Shown: positions 17,299 through 25,566 of the stretch, one piece after another
Position numbering within the stretch: the stretch's first letter is position 1
How the letters are laid out: each line of letters begins with the position of its first letter
DNA from: DASWHD01 sp036393335
GTDB lineage: Bacteria > CG2-30-53-67 > CG2-30-70-394
NCBI GenBank assembly: GCA_036393335.1
Contig: DASWHD010000099.1
Coordinates: forward strand, 1-49,357
Direction of reading: 5' to 3'
DNA: 49,357 nt
Program-made: the position numbers and the translations under genes
The notes under the pieces: model-generated
Seen by the model: only the letters and a program-made list of their open reading frames with translations
Told to the model about the DNA's origin: nothing
Database searches by the model: none

Positions 17299-18027
17299 TC
17301 ACAGGTTGAAGCCGCCGGCCACGTCGAGGTTCTGGCCGGTGACGTAGGCGGCGGCGGGGGAGAGGAGATAGTCGAGCGCCCCGAGGATGTCCGCCGCGCG
17401 GCCCGCTCGCCCCGCCGGCACGGCGACGGCGATATCTGCCGGTAGATCGACGGAATTTTCCAGATGGCCGGGGGAGATGACGTTGACCGTGATCCCCTCC
17501 GGTGCGAGGGCACGGGCCAGGGACTTGCTGTAGATGAGGACACCGGTCTTGGCCAGTTGATAGGCGGTGGCGCGCGGCCGGGCGAGGATCCGGTCACACG
17601 AGGCGTAGCCGAGGTTGACCACTCGCCCGCCGGCCCCCGCCGCACGCAGCAGGGGCAGGGCGAAGTGGCAGCACAGGTAGGTGGCGGTAAGGTTGCCCTC
17701 CACCACGTACCGCCACTGATCTGGCACCACCTCCAGGACGTCTTGTACGTGGTAGGTCCCGACGTTGTTCACCAGCACGTCGAGCCGTCCGTAGCGGCCG
17801 CCGATCGCGCGAAACATGGCCGCCACCTGCTCTGCCACGGTGACGTCCGCCGCCACGGTCCACGCCTCCCCATGGGCGGCGCGGATCGTCGCGGCCACCT
17901 CCTGCGCCGCGTCGCCGCTGGTGTGGTAATGCACGAGGGTTGTGTAGCCACTGCTACCCAGGTGGCGTGCGATCTCTGCTCCGAGGCGCCGTGCGGCACC
18001 AGTGACCAAGGCTACCCGTCGCTCCAT
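17299..18027 (-). CDS. SDR oxidoreductase, pteridine-reductase-like
   Basis: A 242-aa short-chain dehydrogenase. The cofactor motif is TGAARRLG; an Arg in this position (TGx3RxG) is the signature of pteridine reductase PTR1/FolM rather than the usual TGxxxGxG. It also has NNVGTY, an active-site Tyr-Lys pair in TAYQLAKTGV, and the C-terminal TGQNLDVAGGFNL. FolM reduces dihydromonapterin and can reduce dihydrofolate. Directly upstream (51 bp) is folB and before that a HAD-Nudix fusion, which supports a pterin substrate. ATG 18027 is chosen over a longer form that overlaps folB. The exact substrate is inferred. Confidence 0.8.
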   Translation of the reverse strand: MERRVALVTGAARRLGAEIARHLGSSGYTTLVHYHTSGDAAQEVAATIRAAHGEAWTVAADVTVAEQVAAMFRAIGGRYGRLDVLVNNVGTYHVQDVLEVVPDQWRYVVEGNLTATYLCCHFALPLLRAAGAGGRVVNLGYASCDRILARPRATAYQLAKTGVLIYSKSLARALAPEGITVNVISPGHLENSVDLPADIAVAVPAGRAGRAADILGALDYLLSPAAAYVTGQNLDVAGGFNL

Positions 18028-18077
18028 GGCTCCTCCGCGGGCACTCCCCGTCGCCCGGAATCGCGTCGTGGGCAGGT

Positions 18078-18437
18078 TCAACCGCCACGTTCCCGGTAGA
18101 TCTCCACCCCCGCGTAGGCCGCCTTGTTCAAGGCCTGAGGCTTCCGCACGTGCACCCGCACCGCCGCGATCGGAAATTCGGCGAACAGCAGGGCCGCGGT
18201 CCGCTCCGCCATGGTCTCGATGAGCCGGTACTGGCCCGCGACGATCAGCGCCTCGATGAGCTGTGACGCGCGGTCGTAGTCTACGGTCAGGGCGAAGTCG
18301 TCACCGGCCGCCGCGGGCCGTACGTCATGGCTCATCTCGATGTCGAGGAAGACCCTCTGGGGATGGTGGCGCTCCCAGTCGTGGATACCGACGATGCAAT
18401 CGACTGCGAGGTCGTGGATCTGGATGAGATCGTTCAT
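18078..18437 (-). CDS. folB: Dihydroneopterin aldolase (FolB family)
   Basis: A 119-aa tunnelling-fold enzyme converting 7,8-dihydroneopterin to 6-hydroxymethyl-dihydropterin in folate synthesis. Key positions of the family are present: IHDWE with the pterin-anchoring Glu region, VDYDRA with the active-site Tyr, and RKPQAL with the catalytic Lys. These are closer to FolB than to the epimerase FolX, whose equivalent segment reads IDKLHAL in E. coli. ATG 18437 is chosen. The gene lies between the HAD-Nudix fusion and the pteridine-reductase-like SDR on the same strand. Confidence 0.92.
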   Translation of the reverse strand: MNDLIQIHDLAVDCIVGIHDWERHHPQRVFLDIEMSHDVRPAAAGDDFALTVDYDRASQLIEALIVAGQYRLIETMAERTAALLFAEFPIAAVRVHVRKPQALNKAAYAGVEIYRERGG

Positions 18438-18484
18438 GGGTGCTCGGTGTCGCGCAGTGGGCTCCATCACAGGCAGGCTGCCGG

Positions 18485-19528
18485 TCAACCCCCGGCGCCG
18501 TAGACCTGCTCGATGAGCCACCGGGTCGGTTCATTGAGGTCCCAGGTGAGGGCGATGGCGGGTGGGGTCCAGGCGTACTCCATCGCCTCGTAGTTCAGCC
18601 GGACCGCCTTGCTGTCGGCAATCGCCCGCAAGTTGACGAGCAAGAAGTGCTTTCTGCGATAGAACTCGGGGGAGAAGATGCAGTCCTGAACCAGGACGAG
18701 CTGCAGATCCCGGACCGCGATACCGGTCTCCTCCCGGACCTCGCGCACGAACGCGTCGGTCACGGTCTCGCCGTACTCGATCTTGCCCCCCGGCGTCCCC
18801 CACTTCCCGGACCACTTGCGCGTCCTGACCAGGAGTAGCTCGCCGTCGGTGTGGACCACCAGGCCGCCCACGGTGGCGATGGGCATCTCCAACGCCTCGA
18901 TCGCCGCCTCCCGGGCGAGAAAATCGATCACCTCCCCGAGACTGTCGAACAGGTAGTCCGGTGCGGCGGCCGCCAGCATCTCGCGCTGGCTGTAGCCGGT
19001 GGTGAGGGCACCGGATCGGACCCCCGCCGCCTGTGCCGCCGCGACGTCGTGGACCATATCGCCGAGAAACAGGGTGTGGTCGGGTGGCACCCGGAGCGAC
19101 GCGAGGATCGGGCCGATCGCCTCCGCCTTGTCGACGATCCCCCCGAACACGCCGTCCACCAAGGGACCGATCCCGTGCCGTGCCACTTCCGCCTCCAGCA
19201 GGCCGGGACGCATGGTGGAAAAAAGATAGGTGCGGAGCCCGTGGCTGCGTGCGAACTCGAGGAAGCAACGCGCGTCCGGCATCAAGAGGATGGCGTCCCG
19301 TAGCGGCTCGTATGCGGCGAAGAACAGGCCGTCCACCTCCTCCTGGCTGGCCCCGGGGAGGAACCGCGCGTAGAAGCGCATGAACGGCAGCTCGAACTCG
19401 CGCTGAAACGCCGCACGATCGAGCGCTGCGACGCCGAAGGCGGCCAACACTTCGTTGCTGGCGGTCAGCGTCGCGTGCAGGTCATCACCCAAGGTGCCCG
19501 ACCAGTCGATGAGTAGGGTGTCGATCAC
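18485..19528 (-). CDS. HAD hydrolase-Nudix hydrolase fusion protein
   Basis: A 347-aa two-domain protein. Residues 1-~205 are a HAD-type phosphatase: motif I is LLIDWSGTL (nucleophile Asp8), motif III Lys is near 134 (DKAEAI), and motif IV is GDMVHD (156-161). Residues ~215-347 are a Nudix hydrolase with a complete box, GKIEYGETVTDAFVREV then REETGI (248-270). GTG 19528 is preferred since it leads straight into the HAD core. The second Asp of HAD motif I is Ser10. Placed before folB and a pteridine reductase, it could remove diphosphate and then phosphate from dihydroneopterin triphosphate; that role is my inference. Confidence 0.88.
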   Translation of the reverse strand: MIDTLLIDWSGTLGDDLHATLTASNEVLAAFGVAALDRAAFQREFELPFMRFYARFLPGASQEEVDGLFFAAYEPLRDAILLMPDARCFLEFARSHGLRTYLFSTMRPGLLEAEVARHGIGPLVDGVFGGIVDKAEAIGPILASLRVPPDHTLFLGDMVHDVAAAQAAGVRSGALTTGYSQREMLAAAAPDYLFDSLGEVIDFLAREAAIEALEMPIATVGGLVVHTDGELLLVRTRKWSGKWGTPGGKIEYGETVTDAFVREVREETGIAVRDLQLVLVQDCIFSPEFYRRKHFLLVNLRAIADSKAVRLNYEAMEYAWTPPAIALTWDLNEPTRWLIEQVYGAGG

Positions 19529-19666
19529 GGCGGCGCATTCTACACGCCGAGATCGACCACGCCCGCATTTCTCGCCCCCCACGGAGCGCGTGCAACCCGG
19601 GCGGATTATCCCCATACGGACGGCGGACGAAGAGAGAGGCATCCCGACTGGCCCGCCATTCTCCCC

Positions 19667-20290
19667 ATGAAGATCGAAGACGGCGAATTCCTCCTACGTC
19701 TCGGCCGCGCCGCCCTCACCCTGTGGCTGGAAGAGGGGCTGACCACCGCGCCGCCCGATGACCTGCCGGACGAGGTGCAGATCCGGCGCGGGATGTGGAT
19801 GAGCCTGTACGGCTACCCCCACCGCATGCACCGCGCCAGCGTGGGGGTGCTGCACGATCCGCCGGCGATCGTCGAGGCCGCGATCAACGCCTCGATCCTC
19901 CTGGCTCGGCCGGAGACCGGCGGCACTCCCCAGATCACGGTGGCGGACCTGGCCGCATCCACCCTGGAGCTGTCGATCACCTCCAAGCCGACGCCACTGG
20001 CGCTGGACGACGCCACGGAGATGGTCACCCGCATCGTGCCGGGCCGTCATGGAGTGATCATGGAGGACGAACAGCGGCGCGTGATCCTGCCCCCCCACAT
20101 CGTGGTAACCACCCCGCCGACCATGCCGCGGTTTCTCGACCGCATCTGCGAGCGCTGCGGACTCGACCCGGAGTTCTGGCGCCACCCGGATACCGTGGTG
20201 GCCACCTTCACGATCGAGGTCTTCGCCGAGCTCTGGCCGGTGGGCGAGATCGTGCACCGGGACGTGCTGGAAGCCGGGGAGCAAGCGTGA
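19667..20290 (+). CDS. AMMECR1-like protein
   Basis: A 207-aa protein resembling the AMMECR1 family (AmmeMemoRadiSam system protein A). It shows FLLRLGRAALTLWLEEG, then VQIRRGMWMSLYGYPHRMHRASVGVL in the place of the family RGVFVTL...LRGCIG segment, a run VEAAINASILLA, and an ELSITSKP segment like the family EISVLT. The LRGCIG hallmark itself is degenerate, so this is a divergent member. No radical-SAM or Memo partner is present. It is followed 78 bp later by yjbQ. The biochemical function of the family is poorly known. Confidence 0.6.
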   Translation: MKIEDGEFLLRLGRAALTLWLEEGLTTAPPDDLPDEVQIRRGMWMSLYGYPHRMHRASVGVLHDPPAIVEAAINASILLARPETGGTPQITVADLAASTLELSITSKPTPLALDDATEMVTRIVPGRHGVIMEDEQRRVILPPHIVVTTPPTMPRFLDRICERCGLDPEFWRHPDTVVATFTIEVFAELWPVGEIVHRDVLEAGEQA

Positions 20291-20368
20291 CTACCATCCG
20301 CTATCGTCGCCCCGCGACCTTCCGCCGGCTGCCGGAACGGCTCGGCGGCGGCAGGGAAACCCGGGTCC

Positions 20369-20797
20369 ATGCAACAGCACACGGAGACCGTCTCCATCCA
20401 GACAAGAGGCCCCGGCCTCTACGAGATCACCGACCAGGTGGTCGCCTGGGTGCAAGGGCTGAACATCACCACGGGGCTCCTGACCCTCTTCGTCCAGCAC
20501 ACCTCGGCCTCCCTGCTCTGTCAGGAGAACGCCGATCCAGAGGTGCAACGGGATTTCGAACGATTCTTCCGCCGGTTAGTGCCGGATGGCGACCCGCTCT
20601 TTCACCACGTGGCCGAGGGGGCCGACGACATGCCGGCCCACGTCAAGGCGGCCCTCACCGCCACGACGCTCACCGTCCCGATCCGCGCCGGACGAGTCGC
20701 CCTCGGGACCTGGCAGGGGCTGTTCCTGTACGAACACCGCCGCCAACCCCATCGCCGTCGCGTCTTGCTGCACGCCATCGGCGAGACCGCGAGCTAA
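20369..20797 (+). CDS. yjbQ: YjbQ/UPF0047 family protein
   Basis: A 142-aa member of the YjbQ family (TIGR00149). Typical features are GLYEITDQVVAWVQ, then LTLFVQHTSASLLCQENADPEVQ with the conserved His-Thr-Ser-Ala, then HVKAALTATTLTVPIRAGRVALGTWQGLFLYEHR. E. coli YjbQ has weak thiamine-phosphate-synthase-like activity, but the real role is open. The length is normal. A MITE-like element begins 80 bp after the stop. Confidence 0.94.
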   Translation: MQQHTETVSIQTRGPGLYEITDQVVAWVQGLNITTGLLTLFVQHTSASLLCQENADPEVQRDFERFFRRLVPDGDPLFHHVAEGADDMPAHVKAALTATTLTVPIRAGRVALGTWQGLFLYEHRRQPHRRRVLLHAIGETAS

Positions 20798-20876
20798 CGC
20801 GGCACGTGGCCCGCACCTCCTGCCGGCCGGATCCGCTTCCCGGCAAGCCCGAGGCACCCCGCGGTGATACCGGGTC

Positions 20877-21079
20877 TAGCCCGCATCTCTCACCATGACT
20901 CTGCTGCGCCCGCGCAACTGCCCGCATCCCCCAGCCCACCTCGTCCGGGGTAGGAGCCGAATCCCTTCGGCGATCCGCCACATTGGGTCGCCGATAGAAT
21001 CGGTTCCTACCGCGGGCCAGCCAGGATCTACGGCCATTGGCACGGGCTCGCGACGATTCCTGGTGAGAGATGCGGGCTA
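20877..21079. repeat. MITE-like element B, inverted relative to A
   Basis: The ends are TAGCCCGCATCTCTCACCA (20877-20895) and TGGTGAGAGATGCGGGCTA (21061-21079), which pair perfectly. The T-to-C change relative to copy A is matched by the complementary A-to-G change at the other end. Both ends lie in CTAG. A nested REP-type hairpin spans about 20949-21011. The interior is the reverse complement of element A's order, so B is inserted the other way round. The kinase gene starts 26 bp beyond its right end. Confidence 0.85.
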
Positions 21080-21104
21080 GCCGCCGCGCCGGCGAGGGTT
21101 GACC

Positions 21105-23144
21105 ATGGCGACGCAACAGCACGAGCAGGAGGCCGGCGAACGGCCGCCGGTTCCCCAGCCACAGGACACTCGAGGACAGACCCTGGTCCCCGACCTTCCG
21201 TCCCTGGCGGTGCTAGACGCCCTGTCCGACCCGATCGCGGTCCGCGATCTTGGCTTCGTCTACCGGTTCGCCAACGCCGCCTTCTGCGAATGGCTACGCC
21301 GGCCACGGCGAGAGATCGTCGGCCGTACTGATTTCGATCTTTATCCTCCGGAGCGGGCCGCCCAGTACCGGAGTTGGGACGAATCGGCTCTCGCCGCCCG
21401 GCTCTGCCTCACCCATGTGGAGAAACACGAAGACCCCCCCGGCAAACGTTGGCTCCGAGTCACGCGCCGCCCGGTCCTGGACAGCACCGGAGCGGTGATC
21501 GCGTTGGTCGAGCACGTCCGCGACATCACCGAAATCCGAGAGAACCGCGAAGAGTTCGTGCCCTTCCTCCAAGCGGTGGAGCAGAGCGCCTGCACCGTGG
21601 TGCTCACCGACGTCGGCGGTAACATCGCGTACGTCAACCGCAAGTTCACGGAGACCACCGGCTACAGCCGCGCGGAGGCGATCGGGCAAACCCCCCGGAT
21701 CTTGAAATCCGGCGAGCTGCCGCCCGAGCGCTACAAGGAGCTCTGGAGGACCATCTCCTCAGGCAAGCAGTGGCGCGGCGAGCTGCACAACAAGAAGAAG
21801 AGTGGCGAGCTCTACTGGGTGTCGGCGGCGATCTCGCCGGTCTTCGATGACACGGGGACGCTCTCCCACTATCTCGGGATCCAGGAGGACATCACGGAGC
21901 ACAAGGAGGCGATGCAGGCGTTGCAGGCGGCGTACCACCAGCGTGACCTGCTGTTGGCCACCATGCCGTCCGTCCTCATCGCCATCGACCGTGCGGGCTG
22001 CGTGAGCGAATGGTCCGGTACCGCAGAACGTACCTTCGGTATCCAGGCGGCCCAGGTGATGGGCCGCCCGTTCAAGCAGTGCGGTATCCGATGGCACATC
22101 CTCGACGTGATCGACAAGGTCGAGGCTTGCCTCACCGATCAACAGTCGTTGCGCCTCGACAACGTGTGGTTCTTGCGTCCCGATGGCAGCGAGGGGGTCC
22201 TCGGGATCACCCTCACTCCGCTTCAGGATGAAGAGGGGCAGGCGGCGGGCTGCGTGCTTCTCGCGGCCGACGTCACCCAGCGCAAGAACCTGGAGAGCCA
22301 GCTCAGCCAGGCGCAGAAGCTCGAGGCGATCGGCCAGCTCGCCGCCGGCATCGCCCATGAGATCAACACCCCGACCCAGTACGTGGGGGACAATACGCGC
22401 TTTCTCCAGGACGCCTTCGCGGACCTCGCGGTGGTCCTGAGCGGCTACCAGCGACTCCTGGTCGCCGCCGGCAATGGCCCAATCCCCCCCGCACTGCTGG
22501 CGCAAGCGAAGGAGGCGGCAGAGAAGGCGGACCTTGACTACTTGCTGACCGAGATCCCCACGGCCATCGCCCAGTCCCTCGAAGGGGTCACTCGGGTTTC
22601 CAAGATCGTCCGGGCGATGAAGGAGTTTTCTCATCCGGGGACCAAGGAGAAGACCGCGACCAACCTCAACGAGGCGATCGAGTCCACCATCACCGTCAGC
22701 CGCAACGAGTGGAAATACGTGGCGGACATGGAGACCGACCTCGATCCGAACCTGCCGCTGGTCCCATGCCTGCCCGCCGAGCTCAACCAGGTCATATTGA
22801 ACATGATCACCAATGCCGCCTACGCCATCGGCATGGTGGTCGGTGATCACGGTGGCAAGGGGACCATCGAGATCTCCACCCGCCAGGACGGTGACTGGGT
22901 CGAGATTCGCATCACCGACACGGGTTGCGGGATCCCACCCGAGGCACAGGAGAGGATTTTCGACCCATTTTTTACCACCAAAGAGGTGGGCAAGGGCACG
23001 GGTCAGGGGCTCTCCATCTCCCACACGGTCGTCGTGGAAAAGCATGGTGGCACCATCCATTTCGACACCGTGCTCGGCAAGGGCACGACCTTCGTCGTCC
23101 GCCTCCCCCTCAAACTCGGTAGCGAACCCAGGGGCCAGCGGTGA
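21105..23144 (+). CDS. Multi-PAS sensor histidine kinase
   Basis: A 679-aa kinase with no clear membrane segment, so probably cytoplasmic. There are three PAS domains (about 25-140, 147-265, 275-395), the second with the typical NIAYVNRKFTETTGYSRAEAIGQTPRILKSG. The HisKA box is LAAGIAHEINTPTQYVGDN (His418). The ATPase has NQVILNMITNAAYAIG (N box), ITDTGCGIPPEAQERIFDPF (G1/F) and GTGQGLSISHTVV (G2). ATG 21105 with GAGGG upstream is chosen over TTG 21099. The stop overlaps the next gene's GTG. The signal sensed is unknown; PAS domains often bind flavin, haem or small ligands. Confidence 0.95.
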   Translation: MATQQHEQEAGERPPVPQPQDTRGQTLVPDLPSLAVLDALSDPIAVRDLGFVYRFANAAFCEWLRRPRREIVGRTDFDLYPPERAAQYRSWDESALAARLCLTHVEKHEDPPGKRWLRVTRRPVLDSTGAVIALVEHVRDITEIRENREEFVPFLQAVEQSACTVVLTDVGGNIAYVNRKFTETTGYSRAEAIGQTPRILKSGELPPERYKELWRTISSGKQWRGELHNKKKSGELYWVSAAISPVFDDTGTLSHYLGIQEDITEHKEAMQALQAAYHQRDLLLATMPSVLIAIDRAGCVSEWSGTAERTFGIQAAQVMGRPFKQCGIRWHILDVIDKVEACLTDQQSLRLDNVWFLRPDGSEGVLGITLTPLQDEEGQAAGCVLLAADVTQRKNLESQLSQAQKLEAIGQLAAGIAHEINTPTQYVGDNTRFLQDAFADLAVVLSGYQRLLVAAGNGPIPPALLAQAKEAAEKADLDYLLTEIPTAIAQSLEGVTRVSKIVRAMKEFSHPGTKEKTATNLNEAIESTITVSRNEWKYVADMETDLDPNLPLVPCLPAELNQVILNMITNAAYAIGMVVGDHGGKGTIEISTRQDGDWVEIRITDTGCGIPPEAQERIFDPFFTTKEVGKGTGQGLSISHTVVVEKHGGTIHFDTVLGKGTTFVVRLPLKLGSEPRGQR

Positions 23145-24352
23145 AAAAGCGCGTCTTATTCGTGGACGACGAGCCCAACGTCCTGCGGGGCTTGCAACGC
23201 ATGCTGCGCAGCCAACGCGAAGAATGGGAGATGGCCTTCGCCGGCGGCGGTGAAGAGGGGCTGGCGCTGATGGAGCAGGAACGTTTCGACGTGGTGGTCT
23301 CCGACCTGCGCATGCCCGGCATGGACGGCGCCGAGTTTCTCACCGCGGTGATGCGGCGCTACCCGAACGTCGTGCGCCTCATCCTCTCGGGTCACTCCCA
23401 GTGGGAGCTGATCATGAAGTCCCTGGGTCCAGCCCACCAGTACTTGACGAAGCCGTGTGATGCCGACCAGCTCAAGGCCGCCGTGACCCAGGCCTTTGCC
23501 CTCCGGGAGTTGCTCGCCGACCCCAACCTGCGGGCGCTGGTGGCCAGGATGGACACCCTGCCGAGCCTGCCGGCCCTCTACCAGAAAATCCTCGCGGCGC
23601 TCCGCTCGCCCGATGCCTCGTGCCGGACCGTGGGGGAGATCGTCTCCCAGGACCCGGCGATGGCCGCCAAGGTGCTGCAACTGGTGAACTCCGCCTTCTT
23701 CGGCGTTGGGCAGCACGTCAGCAAGCCTGCCCAGGCGGTCGCCCTCCTCGGTCTCGACACGATCCGCTCCCTGGTCCTGTCGGTCCATGTGTTCAGCGAG
23801 CTCGACCCGCGACAGGTCAACGCCCTCTCTCTCGATGTCTTGTGGGCCCACTGCCTCACGGTGGGCACCCTGGCGAAACGCATCGCCCAGACCGAGGTCG
23901 AGGATCCAAAGCTGTGGGACGACGCCCTGCTGGCAGGGCTGCTACATGACATCGGCAACCTGGTATTGGCGGTGAACCTGCCGGAGGAATACCGGGCGGT
24001 GCGAGAACGGGCGGACGATGGTGAGGTCGATCTCCTCGCAGCGCAGCGCCAGGTATTCGGCGCCACTCACGCCGAGATCGGCGCCTATCTCCTGGGCCTG
24101 TGGGCCCTGCCCGATCCGATCGTCGAGGCGGTGGCCTTTCATCATCAGCCGTCGCGGTGCCAACACCGTGGTTTCAGCCCGCTGACGGCGGTGCACGCCG
24201 CCAACTGCCTGTGCTCCTTCTCCGGCGAGGGCGGTACGGAACAAGACCGTGCGTTCGATGTGAATTACCTCACCGCCCTTGGCCTGGCGGACAAGGTGCC
24301 TACCTGGCGCGAGCTGTACGAGCCTCTCCGCGAGCTGACGGTGGAGCGATGA
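23141..24352 (+). CDS. Response regulator, REC-HDOD (first copy)
   Basis: A 403-aa protein: receiver domain (1-120) with acidic pocket DD at 9-10, phospho-acceptor Asp55 in VVVSDLRMPG and Lys in YLTKPCD; then an HDOD domain (~140-345) with LPSLPALYQKILAALRSP, DPAMAAKVLQLVNSAFFG and LLHDIGNLVLAVNLP. HDOD domains are HD-fold modules usually used for protein interaction in signalling. GTG 23141 overlaps the kinase stop (GTGA). It is closely related to the next gene, so the pair arose by tandem duplication. Confidence 0.95.
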   Translation: MKKRVLFVDDEPNVLRGLQRMLRSQREEWEMAFAGGGEEGLALMEQERFDVVVSDLRMPGMDGAEFLTAVMRRYPNVVRLILSGHSQWELIMKSLGPAHQYLTKPCDADQLKAAVTQAFALRELLADPNLRALVARMDTLPSLPALYQKILAALRSPDASCRTVGEIVSQDPAMAAKVLQLVNSAFFGVGQHVSKPAQAVALLGLDTIRSLVLSVHVFSELDPRQVNALSLDVLWAHCLTVGTLAKRIAQTEVEDPKLWDDALLAGLLHDIGNLVLAVNLPEEYRAVRERADDGEVDLLAAQRQVFGATHAEIGAYLLGLWALPDPIVEAVAFHHQPSRCQHRGFSPLTAVHAANCLCSFSGEGGTEQDRAFDVNYLTALGLADKVPTWRELYEPLRELTVER

Positions 24353-25566
24353 GCACCAAGACCCGCATCCTGTTCGTCGACGACGAGCCCAATATCTTGC
24401 AGGGGCTGCGGCGTATGCTGCGTGGCCAGCGCGACCGGTGGGAGATGGCCTTCGCCGCCACCGGGCCGGCCGCCCTGGCGCAGATGGCAGAGGCCCCCTT
24501 CGACGTGGTGGTCTCCGATATGCGCATGCCGGGCATGGATGGCGCACAGCTCCTCACCGAGGTACGCCAGCGTTACCCGGCGACGGTGCGCATCGTCCTC
24601 TCCGGCCACTCCGATCTGGAATTGGTCATGAAGTCGGTGGGGCCGACCCACCAGTACCTCACCAAGCCGTGCGACGTGGACAAGCTCAAGGCAACGGTAG
24701 AGCGCGCCGTGGCCCTGCGTAGCCTGCTCATCAGCGATGAGCTGCGCACCCTGGTCACCGGACTGCATTCCATCCCCAGTCTCCCGGCCCTCTACGAGGA
24801 GATCGTCCAGGCCCTCCGGTCACCGGATGCCGCCCTGTCCGTGATCGGGGAGATCATCGGCCGGGATCCCGGGATGAGCGCGAAGATCCTGCAGCTCGTC
24901 AATTCCGCCTTCTTCGGTCTCGGCCGTGCCGTCGCCAGCCCGGGGCAGGCCGTGAGCTTTCTCGGCCTCGACACCATTCGGGCCCTGGTCCTGTCGGTCA
25001 ACGTCTTCGAGCAGTTCGATCCCCAGAAGATCCGAGCCTTCCGGCTGGAGAGCCTGTGGATCCACAGCCTCTCCGTGGGCACGCTGGCGAGGACGATCGC
25101 CACCCTGGAGAGCTCCCTCAAGAGCGTGCGTGAAGAGAGCCTGCTGGCGGGCCTGCTGCATGACATCGGCAAGCTGATCCTCGTGGCAAACCTGCCCAAC
25201 GAGTACGATGCGGCGCAGGCCCTCGCCAGCCGCGAAAGGATCTGCGTCACCGAGGCCCAACGGCAGGTCTTCGGCTCCAGCCATCCCGAGGTCGGGGCCT
25301 ATCTCTTGCGGATCTGGGGGATCCCGGATGAGGTGGTCGAGGCCGTGGCCTTCCATCACCAGCCCAGCGTCTCCCCGGCGGATCGCTTCACGGCATTGAC
25401 CGCCGTCCACGCGGCCAACGCCCTCGACGGCGTAGTGCCACCGGGTGACCCGGCACGGTGCCCACAGACCATCGACCTACCGTACCTGGAGCGGCTCGAC
25501 CTGGTCGATCGCCTGGCCGAGTGGCGGGCCATAAGTCCCGTCGCGGCGTACGGAGCGGCGCCGTGA
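24349..25566 (+). CDS. Response regulator, REC-HDOD (second copy)
   Basis: A 405-aa paralogue of the gene before it: REC (1-125) with Asp58 in VVVSDMRMPG and Lys in YLTKPCD, then HDOD with IPSLPALYEEIVQALRSP, DPGMSAKILQLVNSAFFG and LLHDIGKLILVANLP. ATG 24349 overlaps the preceding stop (ATGA), and its own stop overlaps the next GTG, so production of all four proteins is coupled. The HDOD retains an HDIGK string reminiscent of active HD phosphohydrolases, but activity is unproven. Confidence 0.95.
   Translation: MSTKTRILFVDDEPNILQGLRRMLRGQRDRWEMAFAATGPAALAQMAEAPFDVVVSDMRMPGMDGAQLLTEVRQRYPATVRIVLSGHSDLELVMKSVGPTHQYLTKPCDVDKLKATVERAVALRSLLISDELRTLVTGLHSIPSLPALYEEIVQALRSPDAALSVIGEIIGRDPGMSAKILQLVNSAFFGLGRAVASPGQAVSFLGLDTIRALVLSVNVFEQFDPQKIRAFRLESLWIHSLSVGTLARTIATLESSLKSVREESLLAGLLHDIGKLILVANLPNEYDAAQALASRERICVTEAQRQVFGSSHPEVGAYLLRIWGIPDEVVEAVAFHHQPSVSPADRFTALTAVHAANALDGVVPPGDPARCPQTIDLPYLERLDLVDRLAEWRAISPVAAYGAAP

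Noticed and set aside
20290..20368. Thiamine (TPP) riboswitch before yjbQ
   Set aside because: The gap is only 78 bp and I see none of the conserved TPP-riboswitch sequence (such as CUGAGA); YjbQ's link to thiamine is also weak.
21759..23060. A 433-aa open frame on the minus strand opposite the histidine kinase
   Set aside because: It is an antisense shadow of a GC-rich gene; it reads as Arg/Gly/Leu-rich text with no family features, while the plus strand has clear PAS, HisKA and ATPase motifs.
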